A stretch of 60,444 nucleotides of DNA from Verrucomicrobiaceae bacterium (GTDB lineage Bacteria; Verrucomicrobiota; Verrucomicrobiia; Verrucomicrobiales; Verrucomicrobiaceae), in NCBI GenBank assembly GCA_947507875.1, contig CANNQP010000026.1:1-60444 (forward strand), written 5' to 3'. Made by a program: the position numbers and the translations under genes. The notes under the pieces are model-generated. The model ran no database searches. It was not told the origin of the DNA and saw only the letters and a list, made by a program, of their open reading frames with translations. The stretch's first letter is position 1, and the number at the start of each line of letters is the position of its first letter. This document shows, piece by piece, positions 8,378-17,195 of the stretch.

Positions 8378-9223
8378 ATGATTACACCCCCTACTCCTCT
8401 CCAGAGGAAAGAGAAAGACATGCTGTCGGGACCTCTGCCTGTTGTCTTGGATCAGTCCGCCGTGACGCCAGAAGAAAGAAAAGAAGAAGAGATCTTTAGC
8501 CGTCAGCTCGTGGATCGCTCACTCTTGCACGGTCCGAATCGCCGATTGAAGGAGTTGTCACTGATCGTCGATGTTGCTTGGGAGTTCCTCAAAGGATTTC
8601 GCGCTCTGCACTTCGTGGGACCCTGCATCACCGTCTTCGGTTCCGCGCGTTTTGATGAAAACCACCGCTACTACCAGCTGGCGCGTCGTATGGGGGCGGA
8701 AATCGCCAAGATGGGATTCACGGTCATGACAGGCGGTGGGCCTGGCATCATGGAGGCGGCCAATCGCGGTGCCAAAGATGTCGGTGGGCGAAGCATCGGC
8801 TGCAACATTCAACTACCCTTTGAGCAAAAGCACAATCCATGGCTCGACCGCTGGGTGACCATGAAATACTTTTTTGTCCGCAAGGTGTTGCTGATGAAAT
8901 ACAGCTATGGTTTTGTCATCATGCCCGGTGGCTTCGGAACATTGGATGAGATGTTTGAGGCCCTGACGTTGATCCAGACCAAGAAGGTGAACAACTTTCC
9001 GGTTGTGGTCATGGGAACGGAGTTTTGGAAAGAGATGCGTGACTTGGTTGATCACATGCAGAAGGGATCGACCATCAGCCCTGAGGATATCGATTTGATC
9101 TGTTGGACAGACAGTGTGGAGGAAGCGGTGGCCCACCTGAATGAACGTGCCGTGCATCAGTTCGGGCTGCGCCATGATCCAGTGCCGAGCAGTAGTGTTC
9201 TGCTGGGAGAAAAAAGCCTCTGA
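8378..9223 (+). CDS. LOG-family protein (TIGR00730-like; lysine decarboxylase-like Rossmann fold)
   Basis: 281 residues from the ATG at 8378. An ATG at 8420, preceded by the purine-rich AGAGGAAAGAGAAA, is an equally possible start; the upstream in-frame extension to 8267 overlaps the aroB promoter side and is unlikely. Family hallmarks are ITVFGSARFDENHRYYQ, MTGGGPGIMEAANRGAKDVG and the phosphate-binding MPGGFGTLDEMFEALT motif (PGGxGTxxE). LOG proteins characterised so far are cytokinin riboside monophosphate phosphoribohydrolases or nucleotide hydrolases; the bacterial physiological role is often unclear. A ~75-residue N-terminal helical extension precedes the core. The gene converges with the amidase gene, with an 11-bp gap. 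Confidence 0.9.
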   Translation: MITPPTPLQRKEKDMLSGPLPVVLDQSAVTPEERKEEEIFSRQLVDRSLLHGPNRRLKELSLIVDVAWEFLKGFRALHFVGPCITVFGSARFDENHRYYQLARRMGAEIAKMGFTVMTGGGPGIMEAANRGAKDVGGRSIGCNIQLPFEQKHNPWLDRWVTMKYFFVRKVLLMKYSYGFVIMPGGFGTLDEMFEALTLIQTKKVNNFPVVVMGTEFWKEMRDLVDHMQKGSTISPEDIDLICWTDSVEEAVAHLNERAVHQFGLRHDPVPSSSVLLGEKSL

Positions 9224-9234
9224 TGCTGTTCGCA

Positions 9235-10773
9235 TCAATCCTGGAAGCCCAGTTTGGCTTCCAGGGCATCTGCCATGGCGAGCAATTGGGGTTCACTCCA
9301 GGCTTTGCCTATGAAGGAGAAACCGATGGGCATGCCCTGTGCGTGACCCATCGGCAAGGTTAAGTGGGGATAACCAGCCACGGCTGCAGGGCTGGAGGCC
9401 ACACGCGTGTTCGTATCTCCTTCGTCGAGGTTCAAAAGACCCGCAGGATCGTTCGTTGGGCAGATCAACGCATCCAAAGCATGTCGCTGGAGGGCGTCTT
9501 CGATGCCGTCCGGCCCTGCGAGTCGGCTGGCTAGTGTCCTTGCAGCCTTGGCTTGGGCGAGGTCGGAGGGGCTATCGAGATGCTCTGCAATCTCAAAAAA
9601 TTCTTGCCCAAAGTATGGCATCTCCTGCTCACGGTGTTCTTGGTTGAAGGCGATCAACGCGGCGAGCGAGTCGATGCGGCTTCCTCGGCGCTTTAGGTAG
9701 AGATTCAGATCGACTCTGAATTCGGTGATCATCGCCTGCCAAGCCCATGAGGCTGCTTCTTCGACGTGCGAAAGTTTGATGCCATCCATGATCTCTGCGC
9801 CTGCCGTCTTCAGAAGCTCAACCGTTTGCTCAAACACTTTCAAAACCTCAGGATGCGTGCCACAAAGGTCACGCACGATGCCTAAGCGACGCCCCCGCAA
9901 GGCATCCGAAGCAAAGTCTTGCAGATAAGAGCGGATGGGCCGCTGGGTGAAAGCGGTAGAGAATGGGTCTGAGGGATCCGGCGCCGCGATGACATCCATG
10001 ATCAGGGCCGCATCTCGGACCGTTCGGGTCATGGGGCCTGGGGTATCCTGCCAACGGCTGATGGGAATGATGCCCGAGCGGCTGATGCTCCCTACAGTGG
10101 GTTTTAATCCGACGATCCCGCAGGCGCTAGCTGGGCTGACGATGCTACCATTCGTCTCGGTGCCGATAGCAGCCGCACAAAAGCCGGCCGCAACGGCTGC
10201 AGCCGAGCCACTGCTGGAGCCACTGGCGGTGTGGGTAGGGTTGTGGGGGTTGCGTGTCAGACCACCCCGGGCGCTCCAGCCACTGGTCGAATGAGGACTG
10301 CGAATGTTCGCCCATTCGCTCAGGTTGGTTTTGCCAAAAATCACGGCGCCCGCCGCTCGTAATTTCTGCACGAGAAAAGCGTCTTGTTGTGGCAAAGGGG
10401 CATCTAGCAGGGCCAACGATCCGGCTGTCGTCAGCATGCCATCAGCGGTCTCGATGTTGTCTTTGAGCAATATGGGCGCGCCATGCAATGCGCCAGCAGG
10501 CAGGGCTTTCACCAACCGATCTGGAGCAGGATGAAGCTCCAGGATGGCACGCAGTTCATCACCTTGGCGATCTTTTAGGGCGATGGCCGACAAACCTTGC
10601 TTCAGCCACTCCATCGGACTGAGCTTGCCTTTCTGGATCTCGGTTAGCCGTTTTGTCATGGAATGCCTACTTAGGCGTTCGTTAGACTCCAGGGCGTTCC
10701 AGTTTCTCGGACGGCAGGACGACAGCCCAAGGGCAGTGGTAGCTTGTTGCAGAAGCTGACGGCGGCTCCTCAC
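9235..10773 (-). CDS. Amidase signature family hydrolase, possibly Tat-exported lipoprotein
   Basis: 512 residues. The Ser-cisSer-Lys triad is intact: Lys104 in ILLKDNIET, the Gly/Ser loop ASGSSSGSAAAVAAG (cis-Ser near 187-188) and nucleophile Ser210 in GTETNGSIVSPASACG. It hydrolyses an amide bond; the substrate is not identifiable, and the absence of gatB/gatC nearby argues against GatA. The N-terminus MRSRRQLLQQATTALGLSSC combines a twin arginine with a lipobox-like LSSC ending at Cys20, suggesting a Tat-exported lipoprotein; a cytoplasmic start at Met39 (MTKRLTEIQKGK) is the alternative. Its ATG overlaps the dusB stop by four bases, so the two genes are translationally coupled. Confidence 0.9.
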   Translation of the reverse strand: MRSRRQLLQQATTALGLSSCRPRNWNALESNERLSRHSMTKRLTEIQKGKLSPMEWLKQGLSAIALKDRQGDELRAILELHPAPDRLVKALPAGALHGAPILLKDNIETADGMLTTAGSLALLDAPLPQQDAFLVQKLRAAGAVIFGKTNLSEWANIRSPHSTSGWSARGGLTRNPHNPTHTASGSSSGSAAAVAAGFCAAAIGTETNGSIVSPASACGIVGLKPTVGSISRSGIIPISRWQDTPGPMTRTVRDAALIMDVIAAPDPSDPFSTAFTQRPIRSYLQDFASDALRGRRLGIVRDLCGTHPEVLKVFEQTVELLKTAGAEIMDGIKLSHVEEAASWAWQAMITEFRVDLNLYLKRRGSRIDSLAALIAFNQEHREQEMPYFGQEFFEIAEHLDSPSDLAQAKAARTLASRLAGPDGIEDALQRHALDALICPTNDPAGLLNLDEGDTNTRVASSPAAVAGYPHLTLPMGHAQGMPIGFSFIGKAWSEPQLLAMADALEAKLGFQD

Positions 10774-11801
10774 GTGGGTTCAGTGGGCACGTTGGCGGGA
10801 GATTCTTCCAAGTCACGCTTTTCAAGATCTTCCCGGTGGGTCAGGAATTCGGCGAGAATGTCCTCCAGCTCCATGAAACTGACGATGTGGCTGAAGCGAG
10901 AGCGTAGGTGCTTCCCACCGCGAAGATTTTTCGTGTAGTTCATGAGGCGGGTCCTCATGGCTCGCATGATTTCCAGTTCTCCACGCGTGGCACGTGCCAA
11001 AGCCAGTTGGCAATGACGGCGCATCAGGGCGAAGCGCTCTTCCAGGCTAACTGGGATGGCATGACTGCCGGTGGATAAGTAATGACGAATCTCGCGAAAT
11101 ACCCAGGGATTGGTCATGGCCGCTCGTCCGATCATGATGCCGCTGACATTTGTCTGCGCACGGCGCACCTCCACATCGGCACCACTGGCGATGTCACCAT
11201 TGCCAATGACAGGAATTTTCACGGCATCTGCTACCTGAGCAATGACTTCCCAGTCTGCCAAGCCGCTGTAACCTTGAGCTTTGGTCCGCCCATGAACTGC
11301 AATCGCCTGAATGCCGCAGTCTTCGAGCGTTTTTGCTACCTCAACGGCATTGATGCTCTGGGAGTCCCAGCCGATGCGCATCTTCGCTGTGACGGGAATG
11401 GAAACAGCGCGCGCCACTCCACTCGCCACGCTGGCAAGAAGGGGGCAATTGCGTAGCAAAGACGATCCTCCATTCTTCGAGACGACCTTGTTCACGGGAC
11501 AGCCAAAGTTGATGTCAATGAAGTCTGGTTGCTTCCAGTCGATGATCTTTCGGGCAGCCTCCCCCATGCGAGCTCCATCAGCGCCGAAAAGCTGCACGCC
11601 AAGGGGCCTCTGACTATCGTCAAACTCCGTGTAATGCCGAGTGCGATCATCGCGCTGGAGAATCCCTTCGGCAGAAACAAATTCGGTGACCATGACATCT
11701 GCGCCGAGTTCTTTGCACAGACTTCGGAAAACAACGTCCGTGATCCCTGCCATGGGAGCAAGGTAGAGGGGGAGTCGATCGCGGTTTAGCCAGCTTAGCA
11801 T
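10770..11801 (-). CDS. dusB: tRNA-dihydrouridine synthase (DusB/NifR3 type)
   Basis: 343 residues. This FMN enzyme reduces uridines in tRNA D-loops with NADPH. Signature regions are YLAPMAGITDVVFRSLCKELGA (FMN contact), INFGCPVNKVV with catalytic Cys101, GSSLLRN, VTAKMRIGWD, AIAVHGRTKAQGYSG and PVIGNGDI, then a GIMIGRAAMTNPWVFREI stretch and a helical C-terminal tRNA-binding domain containing LMRRHCQLAL and MRTRLMNYTKNLRGG. Length and motifs match DusB. It is the first gene of a two-gene minus-strand operon with the amidase, and is divergent from the 11904 gene. Confidence 0.95.
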   Translation of the reverse strand: MLSWLNRDRLPLYLAPMAGITDVVFRSLCKELGADVMVTEFVSAEGILQRDDRTRHYTEFDDSQRPLGVQLFGADGARMGEAARKIIDWKQPDFIDINFGCPVNKVVSKNGGSSLLRNCPLLASVASGVARAVSIPVTAKMRIGWDSQSINAVEVAKTLEDCGIQAIAVHGRTKAQGYSGLADWEVIAQVADAVKIPVIGNGDIASGADVEVRRAQTNVSGIMIGRAAMTNPWVFREIRHYLSTGSHAIPVSLEERFALMRRHCQLALARATRGELEIMRAMRTRLMNYTKNLRGGKHLRSRFSHIVSFMELEDILAEFLTHREDLEKRDLEESPANVPTEPT

Positions 11802-11903
11802 AAGCTAGGTTAGTCGAAGTGCAGAAGACGAGCAAGGTTCCCGCTTGCCTTTCGAGCTGGCCACGCCTTGCTTAGGCTTCTTTCAGGTATCGCTTTCTTC
11901 CCG

Positions 11904-13604
11904 ATGAATGATTCCTCTACACCCGCTGCCGATGGTCAGGATATCCATTCGCCTGCCGCCACTGACCCTGTGTCAGCGAATGTCAGCCTTGGGCAGTCTT
12001 CGAGCGAGATGCTGGATTTGCTGAGCCTGAAGGGACGCAATTCTGAAGCGAAGTTATCAGATTTGAGTTCAGTCATTCATGGGCGTGATCCCGACTTGAA
12101 TGCGATTTTCGATCAGGGTTATTCGAACACGCGAACTGCCCGAGAAACCAGCCGTCGATTGATCCAGGCCTATGATGACAAAGGCCTATTGCTTTCTGCT
12201 ACGGTGCAACCCCACCACCTATCTCGTGAGTTGAGTTGCAACTGCTCTGAATTGACAAAGCTGGTCTTGCTTCAGTGGGTTCGACAGGGGGAGACCCACA
12301 AGCTCAAGTTGCTAGGGGAGTCGCTTTTGACGATCGATGAAAATCGTCTGAATGCGGAAACCTCTCGCATGATGATGTTGCTAGCCGGGTTGCTCGGGAT
12401 TTTGCGTCCATCTACGGCTCGTAAACTTGTTGATCGCGCGTCACCCTTATTAAGAGACGCGGCGGAGGCTGAGCTGGTCTATGATGCTAAGCTTTGGGTA
12501 TCTGCGGGAGAGATTTTGAGTCGTTGTTCTTCGGAGGAGCGCGTCTTTTGGAATCGACGCCTAAGAGAGCCGACAGCTGACTGGACCTGGGATGATTCGG
12601 AGTCTCGATTGGCCCTCAGCCACCTATCTGTGTTGCTGCCAAAGGGCGATGAGGCGAGTTTGGAGATCTTTCAAAACGTAGTTCCAGGCTGTTGGTGGGA
12701 TCAATGGCGCAGCCAGCTGAGTGCTGTAGCGCAGCATGCACACATCCCACAGCTACTTCTGACTCAAGGAGCTTCGGAGGGAGTTGCCTTGCCCCCAGAC
12801 ACGCTTTCTACGGCGGTTTCCCCTCCACCCAGTCGAATTGTGTTCGGGGTTGGGATGGCCTTGGGCATTGCGGCTGCGGTAGTGCTGACCGCGATGGCGC
12901 TTGCGATCTTTATCCCCGAGTTTGAACAAGAGATCAAAGCTCAGCAGAGGGGAGGCATTTCGCCAAACGCCAGCATAGTGGCTGAATCACAAGCGCAATC
13001 GAATGCGACGGCTCAGGAAACCGCCCATTCAGCAACTCAGGCGGGGGCTCCTCCGATTCGAGAGTCACTGCGTCTTCTCCAGGCAGTGATTTCGAGAAAT
13101 GGTCAGGATACTTCGAGCCTTAAGCCGGCTAGTGTTGCGTCCGTCCCCGTGGTTTCTGTGACTTCGATCTCAAACTCAGCCGTGCGCACGCTTTCCAAAA
13201 AGGACCAGCGCGAACTCGCGCGCGATGCTTTTGAGCGTGAGCATCCTGATATTCAAAAACTGTTCGGCCTGCTGAAAGACGGTTCTCTGCGTCAGCATGA
13301 AACCCTGCTTCAAGGGCAGTCTGGTGCGGCACCTTCAGGGGGGGAAGAACATCAAAGCTTACTGGAGTGGCTCATCCTTGACCCTCCTGAACAGGCTGAT
13401 ACCCGCTTGGCAGCCACGAAAATGGCCATGAGAGAATTGCCTTTGGATCGCGCGGTGGAGCTTTTTGAGCTTTGCCTCTATCCAGGATCACCCAACGAGA
13501 TCGAAATTCGCCAGTGTGTGGAGCTACTCTTGGACATTTCCAATGAATCATTGTCCCCAGATCAAGCTTCCCGCCTGAAGTCTTTGATTTCAAAAAAACC
13601 CTAA
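11904..13604 (+). CDS. Unrecognised single-pass membrane protein, first gene of type I secretion-like operon
   Basis: 566 residues from the ATG at 11904 (an in-frame TTG at 11868 would add 12). I do not recognise the family. The first ~300 residues are predominantly helical and without a signal peptide, so presumably cytoplasmic. One strong transmembrane helix spans about 312-336 (IVFGVGMALGIAAAVVLTAM), followed by a Ser/Ala/Gln-rich linker (about 345-430) and a charged helical C-terminal domain (about 435-566) that would be periplasmic. It precedes the ABC exporter gene by 83 bp on the same strand, so a role in the same export machine, such as scaffold, energiser or substrate adaptor, is an inference from position only. 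Confidence 0.85.
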   Translation: MNDSSTPAADGQDIHSPAATDPVSANVSLGQSSSEMLDLLSLKGRNSEAKLSDLSSVIHGRDPDLNAIFDQGYSNTRTARETSRRLIQAYDDKGLLLSATVQPHHLSRELSCNCSELTKLVLLQWVRQGETHKLKLLGESLLTIDENRLNAETSRMMMLLAGLLGILRPSTARKLVDRASPLLRDAAEAELVYDAKLWVSAGEILSRCSSEERVFWNRRLREPTADWTWDDSESRLALSHLSVLLPKGDEASLEIFQNVVPGCWWDQWRSQLSAVAQHAHIPQLLLTQGASEGVALPPDTLSTAVSPPPSRIVFGVGMALGIAAAVVLTAMALAIFIPEFEQEIKAQQRGGISPNASIVAESQAQSNATAQETAHSATQAGAPPIRESLRLLQAVISRNGQDTSSLKPASVASVPVVSVTSISNSAVRTLSKKDQRELARDAFEREHPDIQKLFGLLKDGSLRQHETLLQGQSGAAPSGGEEHQSLLEWLILDPPEQADTRLAATKMAMRELPLDRAVELFELCLYPGSPNEIEIRQCVELLLDISNESLSPDQASRLKSLISKKP

Positions 13605-13687
13605 TGGTAGTCGTGACGTTTGACGAAAGGGTCATTTTGGCGAACTTTTTTGCAACCTAATCGCATTTCAGTCGTAAATCCGCACCG

Positions 13688-15895
13688 ATGCCTGCCAACG
13701 CAGACTCCTCTTCTCCTCATTCTAGGAATCTTGAAAGCTCTACTTCCGCCCACAATGCGGAGACGCTTTCCTTTTTATCCCAGGTGTTGAACCTGAAAAT
13801 TGATGGCAATCAGACCAAGCATGCGGTCGAACTTGCCTCCAAAGATTCCAATGAACCTTTGGAAGCACTGATCCGAGCGGCTGAGATTGTCGGCATGCGG
13901 ATCCAGCCCATGCGCATGTCTTTGGCTGATGCGATCTGGCGTGTGTTGGAAGATCAACCCATGGTGGTTTGGCAGCCTAACCCAGGCCGCTGGATTGTAC
14001 TTCGACGTCATAGTTTTTTCCGTGTTCGCATCTCCTGCGCGGATCGACCCATGGAAGTCGAGACCATCTCACGCAAAAGCCTGGTCAGTAGGCTGGGATT
14101 GAAGGCCGTTGATGACATAGTCGATCTCGGTGTGGTGACTCCCGAGCGCCCGGCGGAAGGCCTGCGCGGCCGCGAGGTAGATCAGACAGCATCGCTGCTG
14201 CCAGCTTACCATGTTCAGGCCGAGACCCATGATCATCATGAGCATGTTTCACCGATTCGTCGATTCTTTGGACTCTTAAAACCTGAGTCGAAGGATGTCA
14301 CCACGATCATCCTTTTCAGCGTCATCACTGGCTTGTTGTATCTGGCTCTGCCGCTAGCAGTAAACTCGCTGGTATCCAATCTGGCCTTCGGCACGCAAAG
14401 CGCGCCTTTCCAGCAAGCGCTTATTGTCATCGCTGCGGCTCTTTTCTCCTTCCTGCTTTTGTCGGCGATCATGCGTGGCCTCCAGTACTACATCGCTGAA
14501 GTGATCCAACGCAGGATCTTTGTGCGCGTCGCCGCAGACATGGCTTATCGGCTTCCTCGAGTGAAAGCAGACTCTTTGGATGGTGTACACGCCCCTGAGA
14601 TGGTGAACCGATTCCTGGATGTTGTGACGGTGCAAAAGAGCACCTCACTGCTTTTGCTGGATGGTATCAATCTCGTCCTGGGAGGCATCATCGGACTCAT
14701 CGTCCTTGGTTTTTATCATCCCTTTTTGCTCGCCTTTTCATTGCTTCTCCTCATGTGCATCGCGGTCATCATCTTTGGCCTAGGTCGCGGTGCCATTCGC
14801 ACGAGCATTCAGGAAAGCATCTGCAAATACGATGTGGTAAGTTGGCTGGAAGAGCTAGCCCGTTACCCACGGCTTTTCAAAGGGCCGGGAGGTTATGCTT
14901 TGGCGATCGAACGAGCGGATCAACTCTCTCGTTCTTTTTTGACGGCGCGTCACAGTCACTTCCGGGTTTTGATGCGTCAAATCTCGGGTCTGCTTCTCTT
15001 GGAAGTCTTGGCCAGTTCAGCTTTGCTCGTCGTGGGCGGCTGGCTAGTGCTAAACATGCAGCTGACTCTCGGGCAGTTGGTTGCAGCAGAACTCATCGTG
15101 AGCGCCATCGTTGCCTCACTCTCCAAATTGGCGAAGAAATTTGAAGCTTGGTACGATGCCATGGCGGCAGTGGACAAGCTCGGGCACTTGATCGACCTAG
15201 AAATCGAGACGGAAGACGGAGACCTGCCAAGTTTGGAAAACGGCGGGGTTGCGGTGAGTGTAAAAAACGCAGCCTTTGAATATCCTGACGGACAGCATGT
15301 GTTCAACAACGTCAGCTTTGAGATCCCTGCGGGTGGCCGTGCGGCGTTGATGGGGGCTCAGGGCAGCGGGTGCTCTACCATGCTGGATCTTTTGTTGGGA
15401 CTCAGGTACCCGACCAGTGGTCACATTAGCATCGCAGGCTTTGATTTGCGTTCTTGGTATCTTGAAGAATTGCGTGGCAGCGTGATGCTGATCCGATCCC
15501 AGGATATCGTGAATGGAACCATCGCAGAGAATATCCGCCTGGGTAGGCCAGGAGTGGGTCTTGATGATGTCCAACGTGCGCTTCGTTCCGTAGGCCTGTT
15601 GAATGATGTGATGTCATTGCCCATGGGCATGCACACTCCACTGGTCACGGGTGGGTTGCCGCTCTCTTCGCGGCAGCGCACACGTCTTCTCCTGGCTCGT
15701 GCTTTGGTTCTGAAACCCAGGCTGTTGCTTTTGGACGATGTTTTTGATGGCATGGACCTCACTAGCATGGAGGAGCTGACCTCTGTGATTCTTTCCGCTG
15801 AGCAATCTTGGACGGTCATCATTGCCACGCGTGACCCCCTGGTTGCGGCAAAGTGTTCTCAACAGATTGATTTGGACGACCCCGCCTGTCACTAA
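13688..15895 (+). CDS. Type I secretion ABC exporter with degenerate C39-like domain and degenerate ATPase motifs
   Basis: 735 residues. Residues ~24-160 resemble the C39-like domain of HlyB-type exporters but lack the catalytic Cys and His. Residues ~205-485 form the six-helix ABC membrane domain. The nucleotide-binding domain (~515-735) has the right fold order but altered key residues: Walker A is GAQGSGCST (556-564, Cys562 where Lys is expected), the signature is LSSRQ (659-663, for LSGGQ), Walker B is LLLLDD (Asp684 for Glu) and the switch position is ATRD (Arg715 for His). The Q-loop (RSQDIVNGTIAENI) is kept. Such a protein should bind or hydrolyse ATP poorly if at all. It is followed three bases later by the HlyD gene. 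Confidence 0.93.
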   Translation: MPANADSSSPHSRNLESSTSAHNAETLSFLSQVLNLKIDGNQTKHAVELASKDSNEPLEALIRAAEIVGMRIQPMRMSLADAIWRVLEDQPMVVWQPNPGRWIVLRRHSFFRVRISCADRPMEVETISRKSLVSRLGLKAVDDIVDLGVVTPERPAEGLRGREVDQTASLLPAYHVQAETHDHHEHVSPIRRFFGLLKPESKDVTTIILFSVITGLLYLALPLAVNSLVSNLAFGTQSAPFQQALIVIAAALFSFLLLSAIMRGLQYYIAEVIQRRIFVRVAADMAYRLPRVKADSLDGVHAPEMVNRFLDVVTVQKSTSLLLLDGINLVLGGIIGLIVLGFYHPFLLAFSLLLLMCIAVIIFGLGRGAIRTSIQESICKYDVVSWLEELARYPRLFKGPGGYALAIERADQLSRSFLTARHSHFRVLMRQISGLLLLEVLASSALLVVGGWLVLNMQLTLGQLVAAELIVSAIVASLSKLAKKFEAWYDAMAAVDKLGHLIDLEIETEDGDLPSLENGGVAVSVKNAAFEYPDGQHVFNNVSFEIPAGGRAALMGAQGSGCSTMLDLLLGLRYPTSGHISIAGFDLRSWYLEELRGSVMLIRSQDIVNGTIAENIRLGRPGVGLDDVQRALRSVGLLNDVMSLPMGMHTPLVTGGLPLSSRQRTRLLLARALVLKPRLLLLDDVFDGMDLTSMEELTSVILSAEQSWTVIIATRDPLVAAKCSQQIDLDDPACH

Positions 15896-15898
15896 GAC

Positions 15899-17194
15899 AT
15901 GTCTCACTCCTCCCAAGCTCCTCACGCTTCTTTTGGTCTTATCGGCCACTTGCCTTCCATCACCCGTGCTGGTTCATCGCGTTGGCCTCGTCTTCTAGCT
16001 CGCGCTCTGGCCCTGATCTTCGTCCTGTTCTTGCTGGGCGTCTGGTTTTTGCCCTGGCAGCAATTCGTGAGCGGGACAGGAAAGGTCATTGCTTTTGACC
16101 CTTTGGATCGTCGTATTAACATCGAAGCTCCAGTCTCCGGCAACGTGCGCAAGCTGCATGTGGTCGAAGGACAGCGCGTCAAGAAAGGGGATGTCATTGT
16201 CGAGATTCAAGACAATGATCCCAACCTGCTCGCCAATTTGCGCAGCCAGCATGATGCGTTGATTGTGCGTCGAGCCGCGGCTGCTCAACGGGTGGACGAT
16301 CTTGAACTGCAGATTCGGCAACAAGAGCAGGCTAAAGGGCAAGCGCTGGATGCTGCACAGCAGCGAGTCGCTGCCGAAAAAATCACCGCAGAAACCGCCT
16401 TGCTCAATCTCAATCGGGTGACGGAACTGAGGAAATCAGGTCTTGTTTCCGAGCGCGACTATGAAGTTGCTACGCAGCTTTACGAAAGCTCTGACGCAAA
16501 CCTGAAAGCAGCAGAAGCCAATCTGAAACGCACGGAGAATGATTTTGGTGCGACCATCGCTGGGATTCGTGCCCAGAAAGGCACCGCCCAAGCCGAAGTG
16601 GCTACTGCGGATCGCGACATCAAAAGCTTAGACATCCAGATCAGTCAAAACCAACGCCAGACGATTGAAAGTCCACGTGATGGTATCGTCCTCAGTGTTC
16701 AGGCGACGGATGGCACATTTCTTCGCCCCGGTTCTCCGATCTGTGTCATCATTCCTGAAACAGAAAGTCGATTCGTGGAAATGTGGTTGGATGGGAATGA
16801 TATGCCTCTCATCACTCCTAGGCAGACGCTTGAAAATGGAAAAGTAGTCACGGGATCCGAGGTGCGGCTTCAATTTGAAGGTTGGCCAGCCATTCAGTTT
16901 GTCGGTTGGCCAAGCGTCGCGGTGGGTACGTTCGGAGGCGAGGTCGTCTTCATCGATCCAGCAGATGACGGCAAAGGGAAATTTCGTGTCGTGGTTGCTC
17001 CCAAGCCGGATGTGTTCGTGCGCAATGGTCAGCAGCATGTCGAGGACTGGCCTAGCAATCGCTACCTGCGGCAGGGTGTGCGTGCGAATGGTTGGATTCT
17101 CCTAAGCGTCGTGCCTCTTTGGAAAGAAATATGGCGTCAGATCAACGGCTTCCCGCCTGTGATCTCCGACAAGGAACCTGGGGAGAAAAAGTAG
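15899..17194 (+). CDS. HlyD-family periplasmic adaptor of type I secretion system
   Basis: 431 residues. A cytoplasmic N-terminus of ~32 residues is followed by one transmembrane helix (about 33-51, LLARALALIFVLFLLGVWF), the usual HlyD topology. The first lipoyl half includes INIEAPVSGNVRKLHVVEGQ and VKKGDVIVEIQDNDP; a long coiled-coil hairpin (about 110-250) follows, then the second lipoyl half TIESPRDGIVLSVQATDGTF and a beta-barrel/membrane-proximal part. It would link the inner-membrane exporter encoded just upstream to the TolC-like channel encoded directly downstream. The ATG lies three bases after the exporter stop and its own stop is followed at once by the next ATG, so the three genes form one operon. 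Confidence 0.93.
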   Translation: MSHSSQAPHASFGLIGHLPSITRAGSSRWPRLLARALALIFVLFLLGVWFLPWQQFVSGTGKVIAFDPLDRRINIEAPVSGNVRKLHVVEGQRVKKGDVIVEIQDNDPNLLANLRSQHDALIVRRAAAAQRVDDLELQIRQQEQAKGQALDAAQQRVAAEKITAETALLNLNRVTELRKSGLVSERDYEVATQLYESSDANLKAAEANLKRTENDFGATIAGIRAQKGTAQAEVATADRDIKSLDIQISQNQRQTIESPRDGIVLSVQATDGTFLRPGSPICVIIPETESRFVEMWLDGNDMPLITPRQTLENGKVVTGSEVRLQFEGWPAIQFVGWPSVAVGTFGGEVVFIDPADDGKGKFRVVVAPKPDVFVRNGQQHVEDWPSNRYLRQGVRANGWILLSVVPLWKEIWRQINGFPPVISDKEPGEKK

Positions 17195-17195
17195 C

